Virus record (IMG/VR): IMGVR_UViG_3300010370_000015
Span: 1-30,163 of that record
Reading direction: 5' to 3' (one strand)
From: a virus
Length of the DNA: 30,163 bases
The notes beneath the pieces were generated by a model, which saw nothing but the letters and a program-made list of their open reading frames with translations, was not told the origin of the DNA and did not search any database. Position 1 is the stretch's first letter. Each line of letters opens with the position of its first letter. A program made the translations under genes and the position numbers. Shown here one piece after another: positions 21,252-29,860 of this stretch.

Positions 21252-22148
21252 ATGAATAAGATAATCGAGTTAGTTATAAATGAGGATGATTCTTTGAGTG
21301 GAATTGAAGCAGTTAGTGTGGTAGAAAATCCTGCGATACAAGAAAACTTCATAGCATTGAATAAGCATGAAGTAATGCTTAAAGAAATAGATTCCGAGAA
21401 ACGCTTATTGATGGGTGCAGCGTTAATACCAAACAAGCACATATACAGACGAAACGAAAAGGATGAGGAATACTATATCTATTTTTCTGAGCAGACTGTA
21501 CGCAAAGCTTCTGAGTTATTCTTAATGCGATCTAACCAGAACAACGCTACCTACGAACATAAGGATAAATTGAATGGACTGAGTGTTGTTGAGTCTTGGA
21601 TTATAGAGGATGAGAAACACGATAAATCCAAGAAGTATGGTTTCGATTTACCTGTGGGAACATGGATGATTTCCATGAAGGTAAATAATGACAAGGTTTG
21701 GAGTGATGTCAAAGAAGGGAAAGTTAAAGGTTTTTCTATCGAAGGATATTTTGCAGACAAATTAGAGATGAGCCTACAGAATGAGGATGAGGTACTACTT
21801 GAGGCCATAAGAAAGATCATTGTAGATGCTGAACGCCAAGAATTAAGGTCATATACAGACTATCCTAAAGCAGCTGTTGAGAACGCAAAAATAGCACTTA
21901 GATGGGTAGAGGAACATGGATGGGGATCGTGCGGAACAGCTGTAGGTAAAATTCGTGCAAGCCAGTTAGCAAATAATGAACCCATCTCAGAGGAAACGAT
22001 TTCACGCATGGCAGCATTTGAAAGACATAGACAAAACTCGCAAAAGGAGTTAGGAGATGGATGTGGTAGATTGATGTGGTTAGCATGGGGTGGTGATGAA
22101 GGTGTTGAATGGGCGCAACGTAAACTTGAAAGCTTAAGAAATGGATAA
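21252..22148 (+). CDS. XkdF-like prohead serine protease with extra C-terminal domain
   Basis: The 298-residue protein has an N-terminal XkdF-type (S78_2) protease domain with candidate catalytic His103 (TYEHKDKLNG) and Ser162 (VKGFSIEGYF). It probably cuts scaffold or capsid N-termini during head maturation. Residues from about 201 form a second domain (SYTDYPKAAVENAKIALRW; CGTAVGKIRASQLAN; CGRLMWLAWGGDEGVEW). That domain recurs in Bacteroidota phage proteins with no known function to me. It sits between the tape measure and fibre genes, away from the portal, which is unusual. Confidence 0.85.
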   Translation: MNKIIELVINEDDSLSGIEAVSVVENPAIQENFIALNKHEVMLKEIDSEKRLLMGAALIPNKHIYRRNEKDEEYYIYFSEQTVRKASELFLMRSNQNNATYEHKDKLNGLSVVESWIIEDEKHDKSKKYGFDLPVGTWMISMKVNNDKVWSDVKEGKVKGFSIEGYFADKLEMSLQNEDEVLLEAIRKIIVDAERQELRSYTDYPKAAVENAKIALRWVEEHGWGSCGTAVGKIRASQLANNEPISEETISRMAAFERHRQNSQKELGDGCGRLMWLAWGGDEGVEWAQRKLESLRNG

Positions 22149-22335
22149 AATACCATACTATATAAGGTATAACGAAACTACTTCCATAAGTAATACCGAC
22201 TTTTTGTATTATGATAATAACACAGAAACGGCACAGAGTATAAGTTATGCAGACCTATTAACTCAGTTAGAAAATGATTTAGTAGTAACTGCGACAACCG
22301 ATTATAAAACAGTCTTTTTATTTCAAGGATGTTAG
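22141..22335 (+). CDS. Small fibre-adaptor-like protein
   Basis: The 64-residue product (NTDFLYYDNNTETAQSISYA, then DLLTQLENDLVV) resembles the N-terminal adaptor segment of the fibre at 29861 (ADTDIVAISESAGGGTYTSK, then SVTGANIKALV): a turn, a Ser-rich strand and a short helix. It overlaps both neighbours by 7-8 bases. It may link a fibre or decoration protein to the virion. Weak similarity only. Confidence 0.55.
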   Translation: MDKIPYYIRYNETTSISNTDFLYYDNNTETAQSISYADLLTQLENDLVVTATTDYKTVFLFQGC

Positions 22336-22634
22336 GCAACGCAAGATTAAAACCAAGTGCAACAACATTAAGCACATTATATACAGCTACGGCAGATTGC
22401 GTAGTAAGTTCTATTTCTATATGCAACCTTGGTGGTACTGCAACTACATTTAGAATTGCTCTAAGGCCATTAGGCGCAGCAATAGACGATTCACACTATT
22501 TGTATTATGATCTTCCAATAGATGCAAATGATACATTTATTTTAACAGGTGGAGTTGTGCTTAAAAACACGGACATAGTATCTGTTTACTCAGGCAATGC
22601 AAACCTATCTTATAACCTATTTTATACTACGTAA
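22329..22634 (+). CDS. Small beta-sandwich virion protein
   Basis: The 101-residue product (STLYTATADCVVSSISICNL, GGTATTFRIALRPLG, NDTFILTGGVVLKNTDIV, VYSGNANLSYNLF) follows the pattern of a small beta-sandwich found in many phages as a virion or decoration protein. It precedes a fibre gene directly, with no gap. Function is inferred as a head decoration or fibre-associated protein. Confidence 0.7.
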   Translation: MLGNARLKPSATTLSTLYTATADCVVSSISICNLGGTATTFRIALRPLGAAIDDSHYLYYDLPIDANDTFILTGGVVLKNTDIVSVYSGNANLSYNLFYTT

Positions 22635-24044
22635 ATGGCACAGAATAGCGCAAAAGGAAGTTCATATATAACACCAAGTTTGGATAACTTAACGGATGTT
22701 ACAATAGCAGGTGCAACTACTAACCAGGTATTGACTTATAACGGATCGCAATGGGTTAACTCAGCAACTCAAGGAGATATGTTAAAATCGGTTTATGATA
22801 CCGACAATGACGGAGTAGTTGATAGTGCAGAAAAAGAAGTATTAGATGTAAGAAATACAACAGGCTCAACCATACTAAAAGCATCTGTAGTTTATATAGG
22901 TGGTGCTACGGGACAAATGCCAACGATACTTTTAGCCGATGCAGACACGGAAGCAACAAGTTCAAAAACTATAGGATTAACTTTAGATGCAATTGCGAAT
23001 AATACCAACGGAACAATTATAACAAGTGGTTTATTTCACGATGTAGATACAAGTGCATTTAGTGACGGAGATAGTCTTTGGTTAAGTTCTACGGCTGGTG
23101 GCATGGTTGCAAATACTCCACCTGCGGAACCTGCACATTCTGTGTATATTGGGCGTGTGGCTTATGCTCATCCAACAAATGGTAAAATAGTTGTTGCCAT
23201 TCAAAATGGGTATGAACTAACTGAACTGCATGGAGTAGAGATCACTTCGCCATTACAAGGTGATGTATTAAGTTATAATGCTAGTACGGGTTTATGGGTT
23301 AATAGCCCAAGCGGTGGGTTAATGCCTGCGGTAACTGCACATGAAACATTTAGAGGTGTAATGTATGCAAACAACTCAACCACGGAAACAACATCTGGAG
23401 GTATAACCATAGCGACTACAGGATCAACAATCGCACGTTCAGTTGCATCTACAAGTTTTGCAACTAAACAAATAAGAAAAGGATTTTATGCGTCTGTGGT
23501 AAGTACAGGAAGGTATACAGGAACAAGAGGCTCTGCATTGCTTTGGTTTTTAGGTGGTGGGTTTAGATATGTGTGTGAGGTGTACATAAGTGACACGGCT
23601 TATGGTAGTGGATGTCGACAATTCTACGGAATGATTGGACAAACTACAGATTTAACATACAACGATACTACAACGGTTGCTTCAATGCTTAATGTTATTG
23701 GTGTGGGATCAGATGCTGCGGATTCTAACCTGCAAATATTCCACAACGATGGATCGGGAACTTGCACAAAAGTAGATTTAGGAGCAAACTTCCCAGCTAA
23801 CAGAACGGCAGGAGCAGCAATGACTACAACTTATTCAATAGAGTTATATAATGCAAATAGTGGAACGGATGTAATTTATCGAGTTACTAATAACGAATTA
23901 GGAGAAATTGCAGAAGGTACAATAAGCACAGATTTACCTTTAAACACACAAGGACTTAACTTTTGTGCATCTCGTTGTATGGGTACGGCTATCACAAATA
24001 CAGGGCAGTTTGATTTATCATTATTAGGGGTTTATTCATTATAA
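22635..24044 (+). CDS. Fibre or capsid-spike protein
   Basis: The 469-residue protein starts with short fibre motifs (LTYNGSQWVN; GDMLKSVYDTDNDGVVDSAE, which carries a DxDxDGxxD-like calcium site at residues 55-66). A middle domain runs from RNTTGSTILKASVVYIGGA through HSVYIGRVAYAHPTNGKIVV and resembles a phage fibre domain. The last roughly 230 residues look like a beta-rich head with several Cys and LNFCASRCMG near the end. It is a second receptor-binding or decoration protein, next to the capsid genes rather than the tail tip, so a head fibre is possible. Confidence 0.7.
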   Translation: MAQNSAKGSSYITPSLDNLTDVTIAGATTNQVLTYNGSQWVNSATQGDMLKSVYDTDNDGVVDSAEKEVLDVRNTTGSTILKASVVYIGGATGQMPTILLADADTEATSSKTIGLTLDAIANNTNGTIITSGLFHDVDTSAFSDGDSLWLSSTAGGMVANTPPAEPAHSVYIGRVAYAHPTNGKIVVAIQNGYELTELHGVEITSPLQGDVLSYNASTGLWVNSPSGGLMPAVTAHETFRGVMYANNSTTETTSGGITIATTGSTIARSVASTSFATKQIRKGFYASVVSTGRYTGTRGSALLWFLGGGFRYVCEVYISDTAYGSGCRQFYGMIGQTTDLTYNDTTTVASMLNVIGVGSDAADSNLQIFHNDGSGTCTKVDLGANFPANRTAGAAMTTTYSIELYNANSGTDVIYRVTNNELGEIAEGTISTDLPLNTQGLNFCASRCMGTAITNTGQFDLSLLGVYSL

Positions 24045-24045
24045 T

Positions 24046-24288
24046 ATGGCAACATTTACATTAGAGTGCATTCAAGAAGAAATTAACTATGAGCAATCGC
24101 AGTTAATAGTAAAACCTACTACAATGGAAATATGTCACTATGTAGACAGTAGAAAGGTTTTAAACACAGTAGATATAACACCAACGGTAATTGCAGATTT
24201 TATATCGGAGCAAACACCGTTATTATTCGGGGTATTCCAAAACATGGAAAATATCCATTTAGAAACACGTAACAATTATACACTATAA
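24046..24288 (+). CDS. Unknown protein between fibre and scaffold genes (80 aa)
   Basis: The 80-residue product has mixed helix and strand (ECIQEEINYEQSQLIVKPTT; ADFISEQTPLLFGVFQNM). No domain is recognised. It starts one base after the fibre stop behind an ATAT spacer. A fibre chaperone is a possible role. Confidence 0.65.
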   Translation: MATFTLECIQEEINYEQSQLIVKPTTMEICHYVDSRKVLNTVDITPTVIADFISEQTPLLFGVFQNMENIHLETRNNYTL

Positions 24289-24290
24289 AT

Positions 24291-24479
24291 ATGGCAAAGA
24301 AAAAAACAACAAGTCCAGTAGGCGGTAACAGAGGATGCCTATGTAAAGATGGCACTTATTCAAAAGAATGTTGTGAGGGCGAACTATCGCAGCAAGGTAT
24401 TGGAGCAACTGAAGGACAAGGAGTATCCAATGTTACAAACACGAATGCAGTACGCACAATTACAAGCGTAAGCAACTAA
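24291..24479 (+). CDS. Small Cys-rich conserved phage protein (62 aa)
   Basis: The 62-residue product contains GNRGCLCKDGTYSKECCEG, four Cys in the first half, then a Gln/Gly-rich segment (ELSQQGIGATEGQG). This CLCKDGTYSKECC pattern recurs in Bacteroidota phages near structural genes. The cysteines may bind metal or form disulfides. Function unknown. Confidence 0.7.
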   Translation: MAKKKTTSPVGGNRGCLCKDGTYSKECCEGELSQQGIGATEGQGVSNVTNTNAVRTITSVSN

Positions 24480-24525
24480 AAATGTAACAGATAAAAAAAG
24501 TCTAAGTTTTTAAATAAAAAATAAA

Positions 24526-25149
24526 ATGAACGCGAAAGAAATAGTAAACCAAGTTAAGACACTTCTAGGAATGGAAGTAAAATTAGCTACAATGAAACTA
24601 TCAGACGGTGTTACCGTGTTAGAGGCAGAAATGTTTGAAGCAGGTGCAGAAGTATTTGTTTTGGCAGAAGATCAAAAAATTGCTTTGCCTGTAGGTGAGT
24701 ACGAACTTGAAGACGGAAAGATTCTAGTAGTACAACAAGAAGGTATTATTGCTGAGGTTAAAGAAGCAGAGGTTAAAGAAGAAATGCCAGAAGCTGAAGC
24801 GGAGCCACAAGTTGAAGTAGAAGTAGAAGCTGAAGCAGAAGTATCTACACCTAAAAAGACTGTAGAATCTATTATTAAGGAAACTTTCTTCGCTGAAATG
24901 GAAAAACTTAAAGCAGAGAATGAAGAACTTAAATCCAAATTGGAAACGCTTAGCGCAACTAATCCTGAAGAAGTTGCTGCTGAAACTACTGAAGAAACAA
25001 CTGCAACAACTACAACAGAGGTGGAACTTGAAGAAGTAAAACCTATCACTTTCAATCCAGAAAGAACTAACGAAGTAGAAGGATTTAAATATGCTTCTAA
25101 AAGACCACGTTCTACTATGGATGCAATCTTAGAAAAATTAAACAAGTAA
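24526..25149 (+). CDS. Capsid scaffold-like protein
   Basis: The 207-residue protein begins with a compact folded part (MEVKLATMKLSDGVTVLEAE; EVFVLAEDQKIALPVGEYEL), then an acidic low-complexity region rich in Glu, Ala and Val (about 83-110), a coiled-coil segment (EMEKLKAENEELKSKLETL) and a basic end (KRPRSTMDAILEKLN). The layout, size and place directly before the major capsid gene suggest a scaffold protein, probably processed by the XkdF-like protease. A decoration protein is the alternative. Confidence 0.7.
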   Translation: MNAKEIVNQVKTLLGMEVKLATMKLSDGVTVLEAEMFEAGAEVFVLAEDQKIALPVGEYELEDGKILVVQQEGIIAEVKEAEVKEEMPEAEAEPQVEVEVEAEAEVSTPKKTVESIIKETFFAEMEKLKAENEELKSKLETLSATNPEEVAAETTEETTATTTTEVELEEVKPITFNPERTNEVEGFKYASKRPRSTMDAILEKLNK

Positions 25150-25170
25150 TCAATATTTTAAATTAATAAA

Positions 25171-26115
25171 ATGGCAACAACAACTTCAATTACAACTACT
25201 TACGCAGGCGAGTTCGCAGGTAAGTACATTGCAGCAGCATTATTGTCTGCACCAACTTTAGAAAAAGGAGGGATGACTATCCATCCGAATATCGTATATA
25301 AGGAGGTAATTCAACGATTCGCAACTGATGACATTGTTAAAAACTCCACTTGCGACTTCGATCCTACTTCAACAATCACTTTAACTGAAAGAGTCTTAAA
25401 CCCTGAGGAATTTCAAGTTAATTTGCAATTGTGCAAAAAAACGTTTGTTAGCTCATGGCAAGCGGCTGAGTTAGGTTACTCTGCATTCGCATCTATTCCA
25501 AAATCATTAAACGATTTCTTGATTGCTTATGTAGCTGAGAAAGTTGCTGCTTCAATGGAGTCTACAATTTGGACAGGTGTTAACGCAACTGCTGGACAAT
25601 TTGATGGCATCTCTACTTTGATCGCTGCTGACGCTGCTTTACCTGCTGCTCAAGAGGTTGCTGGGGCTGCAGTATCGGCGAGTACAATAATTACGGAGTT
25701 AGGTAAGATAATCGATGCAATTCCAGCACGTTTGTACGGACAGCCTGATTTGAAATTGTACCTTTCTCAAAATATGTATAAAGCATATGTTAGGGCGTTG
25801 GGCGGATTCGCTTCTACAGGCGCTAACGGATACGATAACAAAGGAACTAACCAAGTATTAGGAGATTTAGTATTTGATGGTGTACCTGTATTCATGGCAA
25901 ATGGATTAGCTGCAGGAACTGCAATTGCAACTACAACTTCTAACTTACACTTTGCGACATCTTTACTTTCGGATATGAATGAAGTTAAGGTCTTGGATAT
26001 GAGTGATTTGGATGGTTCACAAAATTTCCGAGTAATCATGAGATTCCGAGCTACGGCAAATTATGGATTTGCTGAGGACATGGTTACATATGGAATCACG
26101 AACTCTGCTAACTAA
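25171..26115 (+). CDS. Major capsid protein (HK97 fold)
   Basis: The 314-residue product has N-terminal YAGEFAGKYIAAALLSAPTL, and central STIITELGKIIDAIPARLYG followed by DLKLYLSQNMYKAYVRAL. Its C-terminal P-domain-like region is GTNQVLGDLVFDGVPVFMAN and YGFAEDMVTYGITNSA. This pattern matches Bacteroidota phage major capsid proteins of the HK97 type. Its start uses an A-rich leader (TTAATAAA then ATG). There is no long N-terminal delta region, so the protease may act mainly on the scaffold. A strong terminator follows. Confidence 0.85.
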   Translation: MATTTSITTTYAGEFAGKYIAAALLSAPTLEKGGMTIHPNIVYKEVIQRFATDDIVKNSTCDFDPTSTITLTERVLNPEEFQVNLQLCKKTFVSSWQAAELGYSAFASIPKSLNDFLIAYVAEKVAASMESTIWTGVNATAGQFDGISTLIAADAALPAAQEVAGAAVSASTIITELGKIIDAIPARLYGQPDLKLYLSQNMYKAYVRALGGFASTGANGYDNKGTNQVLGDLVFDGVPVFMANGLAAGTAIATTTSNLHFATSLLSDMNEVKVLDMSDLDGSQNFRVIMRFRATANYGFAEDMVTYGITNSAN

Positions 26116-26132
26116 TAACTATACTAACTAAC

Positions 26133-26165
26133 AAAAGGGTGGTGCAATAAACACCACCTTTTTTT
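26133..26165 (+). terminator. Strong terminator after the major capsid gene
   Basis: GGTGGTG (26138-26144) pairs with CACCACC (26152-26158) across a 7-base loop, extended by A-T pairs, and is followed by seven T. It is 22 bases after the capsid stop. Genes further on would need readthrough or another promoter. Confidence 0.9.
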
Positions 26166-26190
26166 ATACAAACATTTAAAATTTTAATAT

Positions 26191-26742
26191 ATGAGCTGTG
26201 ATATATCAAACGGAAGACTTGAGCAATGCAAAGACTCAGTTTCTGGTCTTGAGGCAATTTTCTTTGTAAACTATGGCGATTATAACGCTGAAACGGACAT
26301 CACGTATGATGCAACTAATACGGATCAAATCAATGACATCAACGGAGTTTCTTCACTTTACAAGTATGAGTTGAAAGGTGCGAACTCTTTTGAGCAAACT
26401 ATTAACTCTTCTAGAGATAATGGTACTACGTTTATCGAGCAAGTATTGACTATCCAATTGAAAAAGCAAGATGCTGCAACGCATAAAAACGTTAAGTTGC
26501 TTGCTTATGGTAGACCTCATATCGTGGTAAAAACACGTTCTAACCAATATTTCTTAATGGGATTGGAAAGAGGTGCAGATGTTACTGCTGGTACTATTTC
26601 AAGCGGAACGCAAATGGGTGATTTCAATGGGTATTCTTTGACATTTACTGCAATGGAAAATATCCCTGCAAACTTCTTGAACTGCTCTACGGATGCAGGT
26701 CTAGCTACTGTGTTTAGTGCTGCTACTATAGTAACTTCATAG
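26191..26742 (+). CDS. Major tail tube protein
   Basis: The 183-residue product begins CDISNGRLEQCKDSVSGLEA and continues IFFVNYGDY, a start I associate with tail-tube proteins of Bacteroidota siphoviruses. The rest is beta-rich (SLYKYELKGANSFEQTINSS; VKLLAYGRPHIVVKTRSNQY; GTQMGDFNGYSLTFTAMENI), as expected for a tube subunit. It lies directly after the capsid gene, flanked by terminators, and is far from the chaperone and tape-measure genes. High expression is likely. Confidence 0.75.
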   Translation: MSCDISNGRLEQCKDSVSGLEAIFFVNYGDYNAETDITYDATNTDQINDINGVSSLYKYELKGANSFEQTINSSRDNGTTFIEQVLTIQLKKQDAATHKNVKLLAYGRPHIVVKTRSNQYFLMGLERGADVTAGTISSGTQMGDFNGYSLTFTAMENIPANFLNCSTDAGLATVFSAATIVTS

Positions 26743-26762
26743 TAAGTAAATAAATTATCGAG

Positions 26763-26790
26763 AAGGGGAGTGTAACAACTCCCTTTTTTT
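26763..26790 (+). terminator. Terminator after the tail tube gene
   Basis: GGGAGT (26766-26771) pairs with ACTCCC (26778-26783) across a 6-base loop and is followed by seven T. The stem can be extended by A-T and G-U pairs. It lies 20 bases after the tail tube stop. Confidence 0.85.
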
Positions 26791-26836
26791 ATTACATTTA
26801 TACGCGACACTTTAGATTTTTCCACTTAGGTAAGAG

Positions 26837-26880
26837 AAGGAGGTATATGCCTCCTTTTGTTTTGAAACAAAAATACCTCC
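26837..26880 (+). promoter_or_regulatory. Second hairpin with alternative pairing
   Basis: AAGGAGG (26837-26843) pairs with CCTCCTT (26850-26856), followed by TTGTTTTG. GGAGGTAT (26839-26846) can instead pair with ATACCTCC (26873-26880). The two foldings exclude each other, a terminator/antiterminator-like layout, just before the 26897 gene. No promoter consensus is visible nearby. Confidence 0.55.
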
Positions 26881-26896
26881 CTTTAGTTTATAGGTT

Positions 26897-27229
26897 ATGA
26901 TTATACTTCAAGAAAGTGCATCTAACCAGACGATTAATTTCATTCCGCGAGCAGGTGGATATGATACGCTTGTCATTACAGATGAGCAGACAGGAGATGT
27001 ACAGACTATAACAACCTTTACAAGTACACAGGGTGACTATTATGATACGATTACAGCGATCTTTACGCTAGTTCAAAATAGATTCTACTCTTTAGTAATT
27101 AAAGACGGCACAGTCGATTTATTTAAAGATAAGATTTTTTGCACTAATCAATCTATACCTACCTACTCCGTAAATAGCGGACAGTATACAAATTATTCAA
27201 GTAACAACGATTTCATTCTATATGAGTAA
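26897..27229 (+). CDS. Conserved structural protein before the portal (110 aa)
   Basis: The 110-residue product (IILQESASNQTINFIPRAGG; YDTITAIFTLVQNRFYSLVI; KDKIFCTNQSIPTYSVNSGQY) matches a small beta-rich protein recurring before portal or head genes in Bacteroidota phages. It overlaps the portal gene by 8 bases. A head or neck role is inferred. Confidence 0.7.
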   Translation: MIILQESASNQTINFIPRAGGYDTLVITDEQTGDVQTITTFTSTQGDYYDTITAIFTLVQNRFYSLVIKDGTVDLFKDKIFCTNQSIPTYSVNSGQYTNYSSNNDFILYE

Positions 27230-29054
27230 CGTACACATTTTAAACTTGGCAGCCTATGAAACGCCAACTATTCAGGAGTCTAAACGTGATGAATGGGTAG
27301 AGTATGGCGAGGGTAATGACTATTTTAGTTTTTTAATAGACCGATACACGAACAGCCCAACAAATAACGCTATTATAAACAACATTTCAAGACTTGTTTA
27401 TGGTAAAGGATTAAGTGCTACAGATGCATCACGCAAGCCGAATGAGTATGCACAAATGATGGCAATGATCAACAAGGAAGATATACGAAAAGTAGTTAAA
27501 GACTTCAAGATGTTAGGTAATGCAGCAATGCAAATACACTACACTAAAGACCGTAAAAAAATACAGAAGGTGTATCATATCCCTGTTAATCTTATACGTG
27601 CGGAAAAGTGCAATAAAGATGGCGAGATTGAAGGCTATTACTACTCGGATAATTGGAGGGATGTAAAAAAGTATGCGCCTAAAAGAATACCTGCATTTGG
27701 ATATTCAAACGAGCAGATAGAAATACTTTACATCATGCCTTATTCGGTAGGGATGAAGTATTACGCTTATCCTGATTATTTAGGAGCATTACCTTATGCA
27801 ACACTAGAAGAGGAGATTGCAGACTATTTAGTGAATGAGGTGCAAAATGGCTTCTCTGGAACTAAAGTGGTTAACTTTAATTCGGGTGTACCATCGGAAG
27901 AACAACAGCAAATCATTAGTTCTAAGGTATTAGGGAAGTTAACGGGATCACGAGGGCAAAAAGTGATCGTTGCATTTAATAATAACGAAACAGAGAAAAC
28001 AACTGTAGACGATATTCCTTTAAACGATGCTGCTGAACAATATCAGTATTTGAGTGATGAGTGTATGCGTAAATTAATGTTAGCGCATAACGTTACATCT
28101 CCTTTATTGTTTGGTATTGCTTCAACAAATGGATTTAGTTCTAATGCTGATGAGTTGAGAAACTCGGCTATCTTGTTTGAGAACATGGTTATTAAACCAA
28201 TTCAAGAACTTTTGATTGATGCATTTGATAGAATCTTAGCTTACAACGGAATTAGTTTAGACTTGAAGTTTGAAGGTCTTAATCCATTAGATGCAGAAGG
28301 AGATTTAACAAATACAGAAGGTAGCAAAGTAATTGAAGGTATTAACTCACTTTCTCCATTGGTTGCTAATAAAGTTCTTGAGTCAATGACACCTAATGAG
28401 ATTCGTGCATTGGTAGGATTAGCACCAGAGCAAGGAGGTAGCGACTTAGCACCTGCACAACTTAGCGCCATTGATAAATTAGATGTGGACCAATACGGAG
28501 AGGACATTGACTTGGACCAATGGGAATTGATTGATTCACGTATTGTAGACTATGACATGGAAGAGGACTATGATAAACTCATTGATAGCGCAAATAAACC
28601 TACATTAATGAGTAGAATAGTTAGCTTGGTTAAGACAGGTACAGCATACGCAAAAAGAAACTCAGAACAAGACAATGAAGTCTTTAGAACACGATACAGA
28701 TACATTGGTGAAATAAGTGATAAATCAAGACCTTTCTGTAAGGCAATGATTAAAGCTAACAAGCTATATCGTAAAGAAGATATTATTGCTATGGGGGACC
28801 AAGTAGTTAATGAAGGTTTTGGTCCTAAAGGTTCGGATAAATATTCGGTTTGGTTATATAAAGGAGGGGGTGCATGCCATCATGCTTGGCAGCGTGAAAC
28901 ATATAGAAGAAAAGGAACTGATTTAACTTCTCCTTTAGCTAAGACCGTAACACCTGCACAGCAACGAAAAGAAGGATATATAGCGCCTGTAAACGATAAG
29001 AAAGTATATCAAAGACCAATAGATATGCCAAACCAAGGATTTTTACCTAAATAA
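27222..29054 (+). CDS. Portal protein fused to a MuF-like head domain
   Basis: The 610-residue protein has a portal-like region over about residues 1-430 (YTNSPTNNAIINNISRLVYG; FKMLGNAAMQIHYT; LAHNVTSPLLFGIASTNGF; DELRNSAILFENMVIKPIQE). The C-terminal part has FRTRYRYIGEISDKSRPFC and GGGACHHAW at about 548-556, typical of the MuF-type minor head domain. The portal is the dodecameric DNA entry channel; the MuF domain is a small inner-head protein in Mu and SPP1. Fusion is common in this phage group. The gene lies far downstream of the terminase, unlike usual. Confidence 0.85.
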   Translation: MSNVHILNLAAYETPTIQESKRDEWVEYGEGNDYFSFLIDRYTNSPTNNAIINNISRLVYGKGLSATDASRKPNEYAQMMAMINKEDIRKVVKDFKMLGNAAMQIHYTKDRKKIQKVYHIPVNLIRAEKCNKDGEIEGYYYSDNWRDVKKYAPKRIPAFGYSNEQIEILYIMPYSVGMKYYAYPDYLGALPYATLEEEIADYLVNEVQNGFSGTKVVNFNSGVPSEEQQQIISSKVLGKLTGSRGQKVIVAFNNNETEKTTVDDIPLNDAAEQYQYLSDECMRKLMLAHNVTSPLLFGIASTNGFSSNADELRNSAILFENMVIKPIQELLIDAFDRILAYNGISLDLKFEGLNPLDAEGDLTNTEGSKVIEGINSLSPLVANKVLESMTPNEIRALVGLAPEQGGSDLAPAQLSAIDKLDVDQYGEDIDLDQWELIDSRIVDYDMEEDYDKLIDSANKPTLMSRIVSLVKTGTAYAKRNSEQDNEVFRTRYRYIGEISDKSRPFCKAMIKANKLYRKEDIIAMGDQVVNEGFGPKGSDKYSVWLYKGGGACHHAWQRETYRRKGTDLTSPLAKTVTPAQQRKEGYIAPVNDKKVYQRPIDMPNQGFLPK

Positions 29055-29056
29055 AC

Positions 29057-29566
29057 ATGGAAGCACTACTCATAACACGTAACGATTTAGTAAAATTTAC
29101 AGCGCTAAACGGAAACCTTGATCCTGACAAGTTCATGTTTTGCATCAAAATAGCGCAAGATATTCATATTCAAAACTACTTAGGTACACAGCTATTTAAC
29201 AAGCTAAAACAATTGATTGTAGATGGAGATGTGGACGATGTCGGAAATGCTGATTATAAGACTTTATTAGTGGACTACGTAAAGCCTTGTTTGATTCACT
29301 ACGCAATGGTGGAGTTATTACCTAATACAGCGTATACAATCTCAAATAAAGGCGTTTACAAGCATAACTCTGAGAATTCGGATACAGCTACCAAAGAAGA
29401 GATTGATAGCCTTATATCTAAAGAAAGGATATTAGCACAGCAATATACTGAAAGACTACTTGATTTCTTAGGAAACAATAGTATAGATTTCCCTGAGTAC
29501 AACTCAAATGGAGCAGGGGATGTATTTCCAGATAGTAACAATAATAACATTGGTTGGTTTATATAA
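29057..29566 (+). CDS. Head-tail connector protein
   Basis: The 169-residue product (LVKFTALNGNLDPDKFMFCI; KIAQDIHIQNYLGTQLFNKL; DYVKPCLIHYAMVELLPNTA) has the mostly helical pattern of DUF6712-like / gp6-like connectors, which attach to the portal and receive the tail. Position directly after the portal supports this. The C-terminus is Asn/Ser-rich (SIDFPEYNSNGAGDVFPD). Confidence 0.7.
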   Translation: MEALLITRNDLVKFTALNGNLDPDKFMFCIKIAQDIHIQNYLGTQLFNKLKQLIVDGDVDDVGNADYKTLLVDYVKPCLIHYAMVELLPNTAYTISNKGVYKHNSENSDTATKEEIDSLISKERILAQQYTERLLDFLGNNSIDFPEYNSNGAGDVFPDSNNNNIGWFI

Positions 29567-29567
29567 T

Positions 29568-29642
29568 ATGGCGTACAAACCTAAACAAGAGAACATAATT
29601 AAGTTGCAAATCTTTTTAAGCACAGTTAAAGATGGCAAATAG
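29568..29642 (+). CDS. Possible small peptide (24 aa)
   Basis: The 24-residue frame (MAYKPKQENIIKLQIFLSTV, then KDGK) starts one base after the connector stop and overlaps the next gene by 11 bases. It fills an otherwise empty gap in a tightly packed operon, which supports translation, but it is too short to judge by composition. Confidence 0.4.
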   Translation: MAYKPKQENIIKLQIFLSTVKDGK

Positions 29643-29850
29643 CATTGGATGGGGAGCAGCAGTAAGTAACCTTATTGGCTACGGAAAAGCTAATGAAGAA
29701 GGAGATAACTTTAAGGATGAGTCATCTGTCTTTTTGTTAGAAACTGAAAGCGATGATTTTCTAATCACTCAAAGTGCAAGTGTTGACCTTGCAGGTTGGG
29801 GTGAGGTTTACGATACCACATGGTGGGGAGATACAATTGACGAACGATAA
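29632..29850 (+). CDS. Small Trp-rich structural protein (72 aa)
   Basis: The 72-residue product begins MANSIGWGAAVSNLIGYGKA and ends GWGEVYDTTWWGDTID. Repeated GWG and WWG turns resemble small proteins encoded before fibres in Bacteroidota phages. It may be a fibre-associated virion protein. The fibre gene follows after 10 bases. Confidence 0.65.
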   Translation: MANSIGWGAAVSNLIGYGKANEEGDNFKDESSVFLLETESDDFLITQSASVDLAGWGEVYDTTWWGDTIDER

Positions 29851-29860
29851 ATAATAAAAA

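Noticed and set aside
24672-25145. Long minus-strand open frame opposite the scaffold gene
   Set aside because: Its product is Ser/Thr/Val low complexity, the mirror of the acidic repeats on the + strand.
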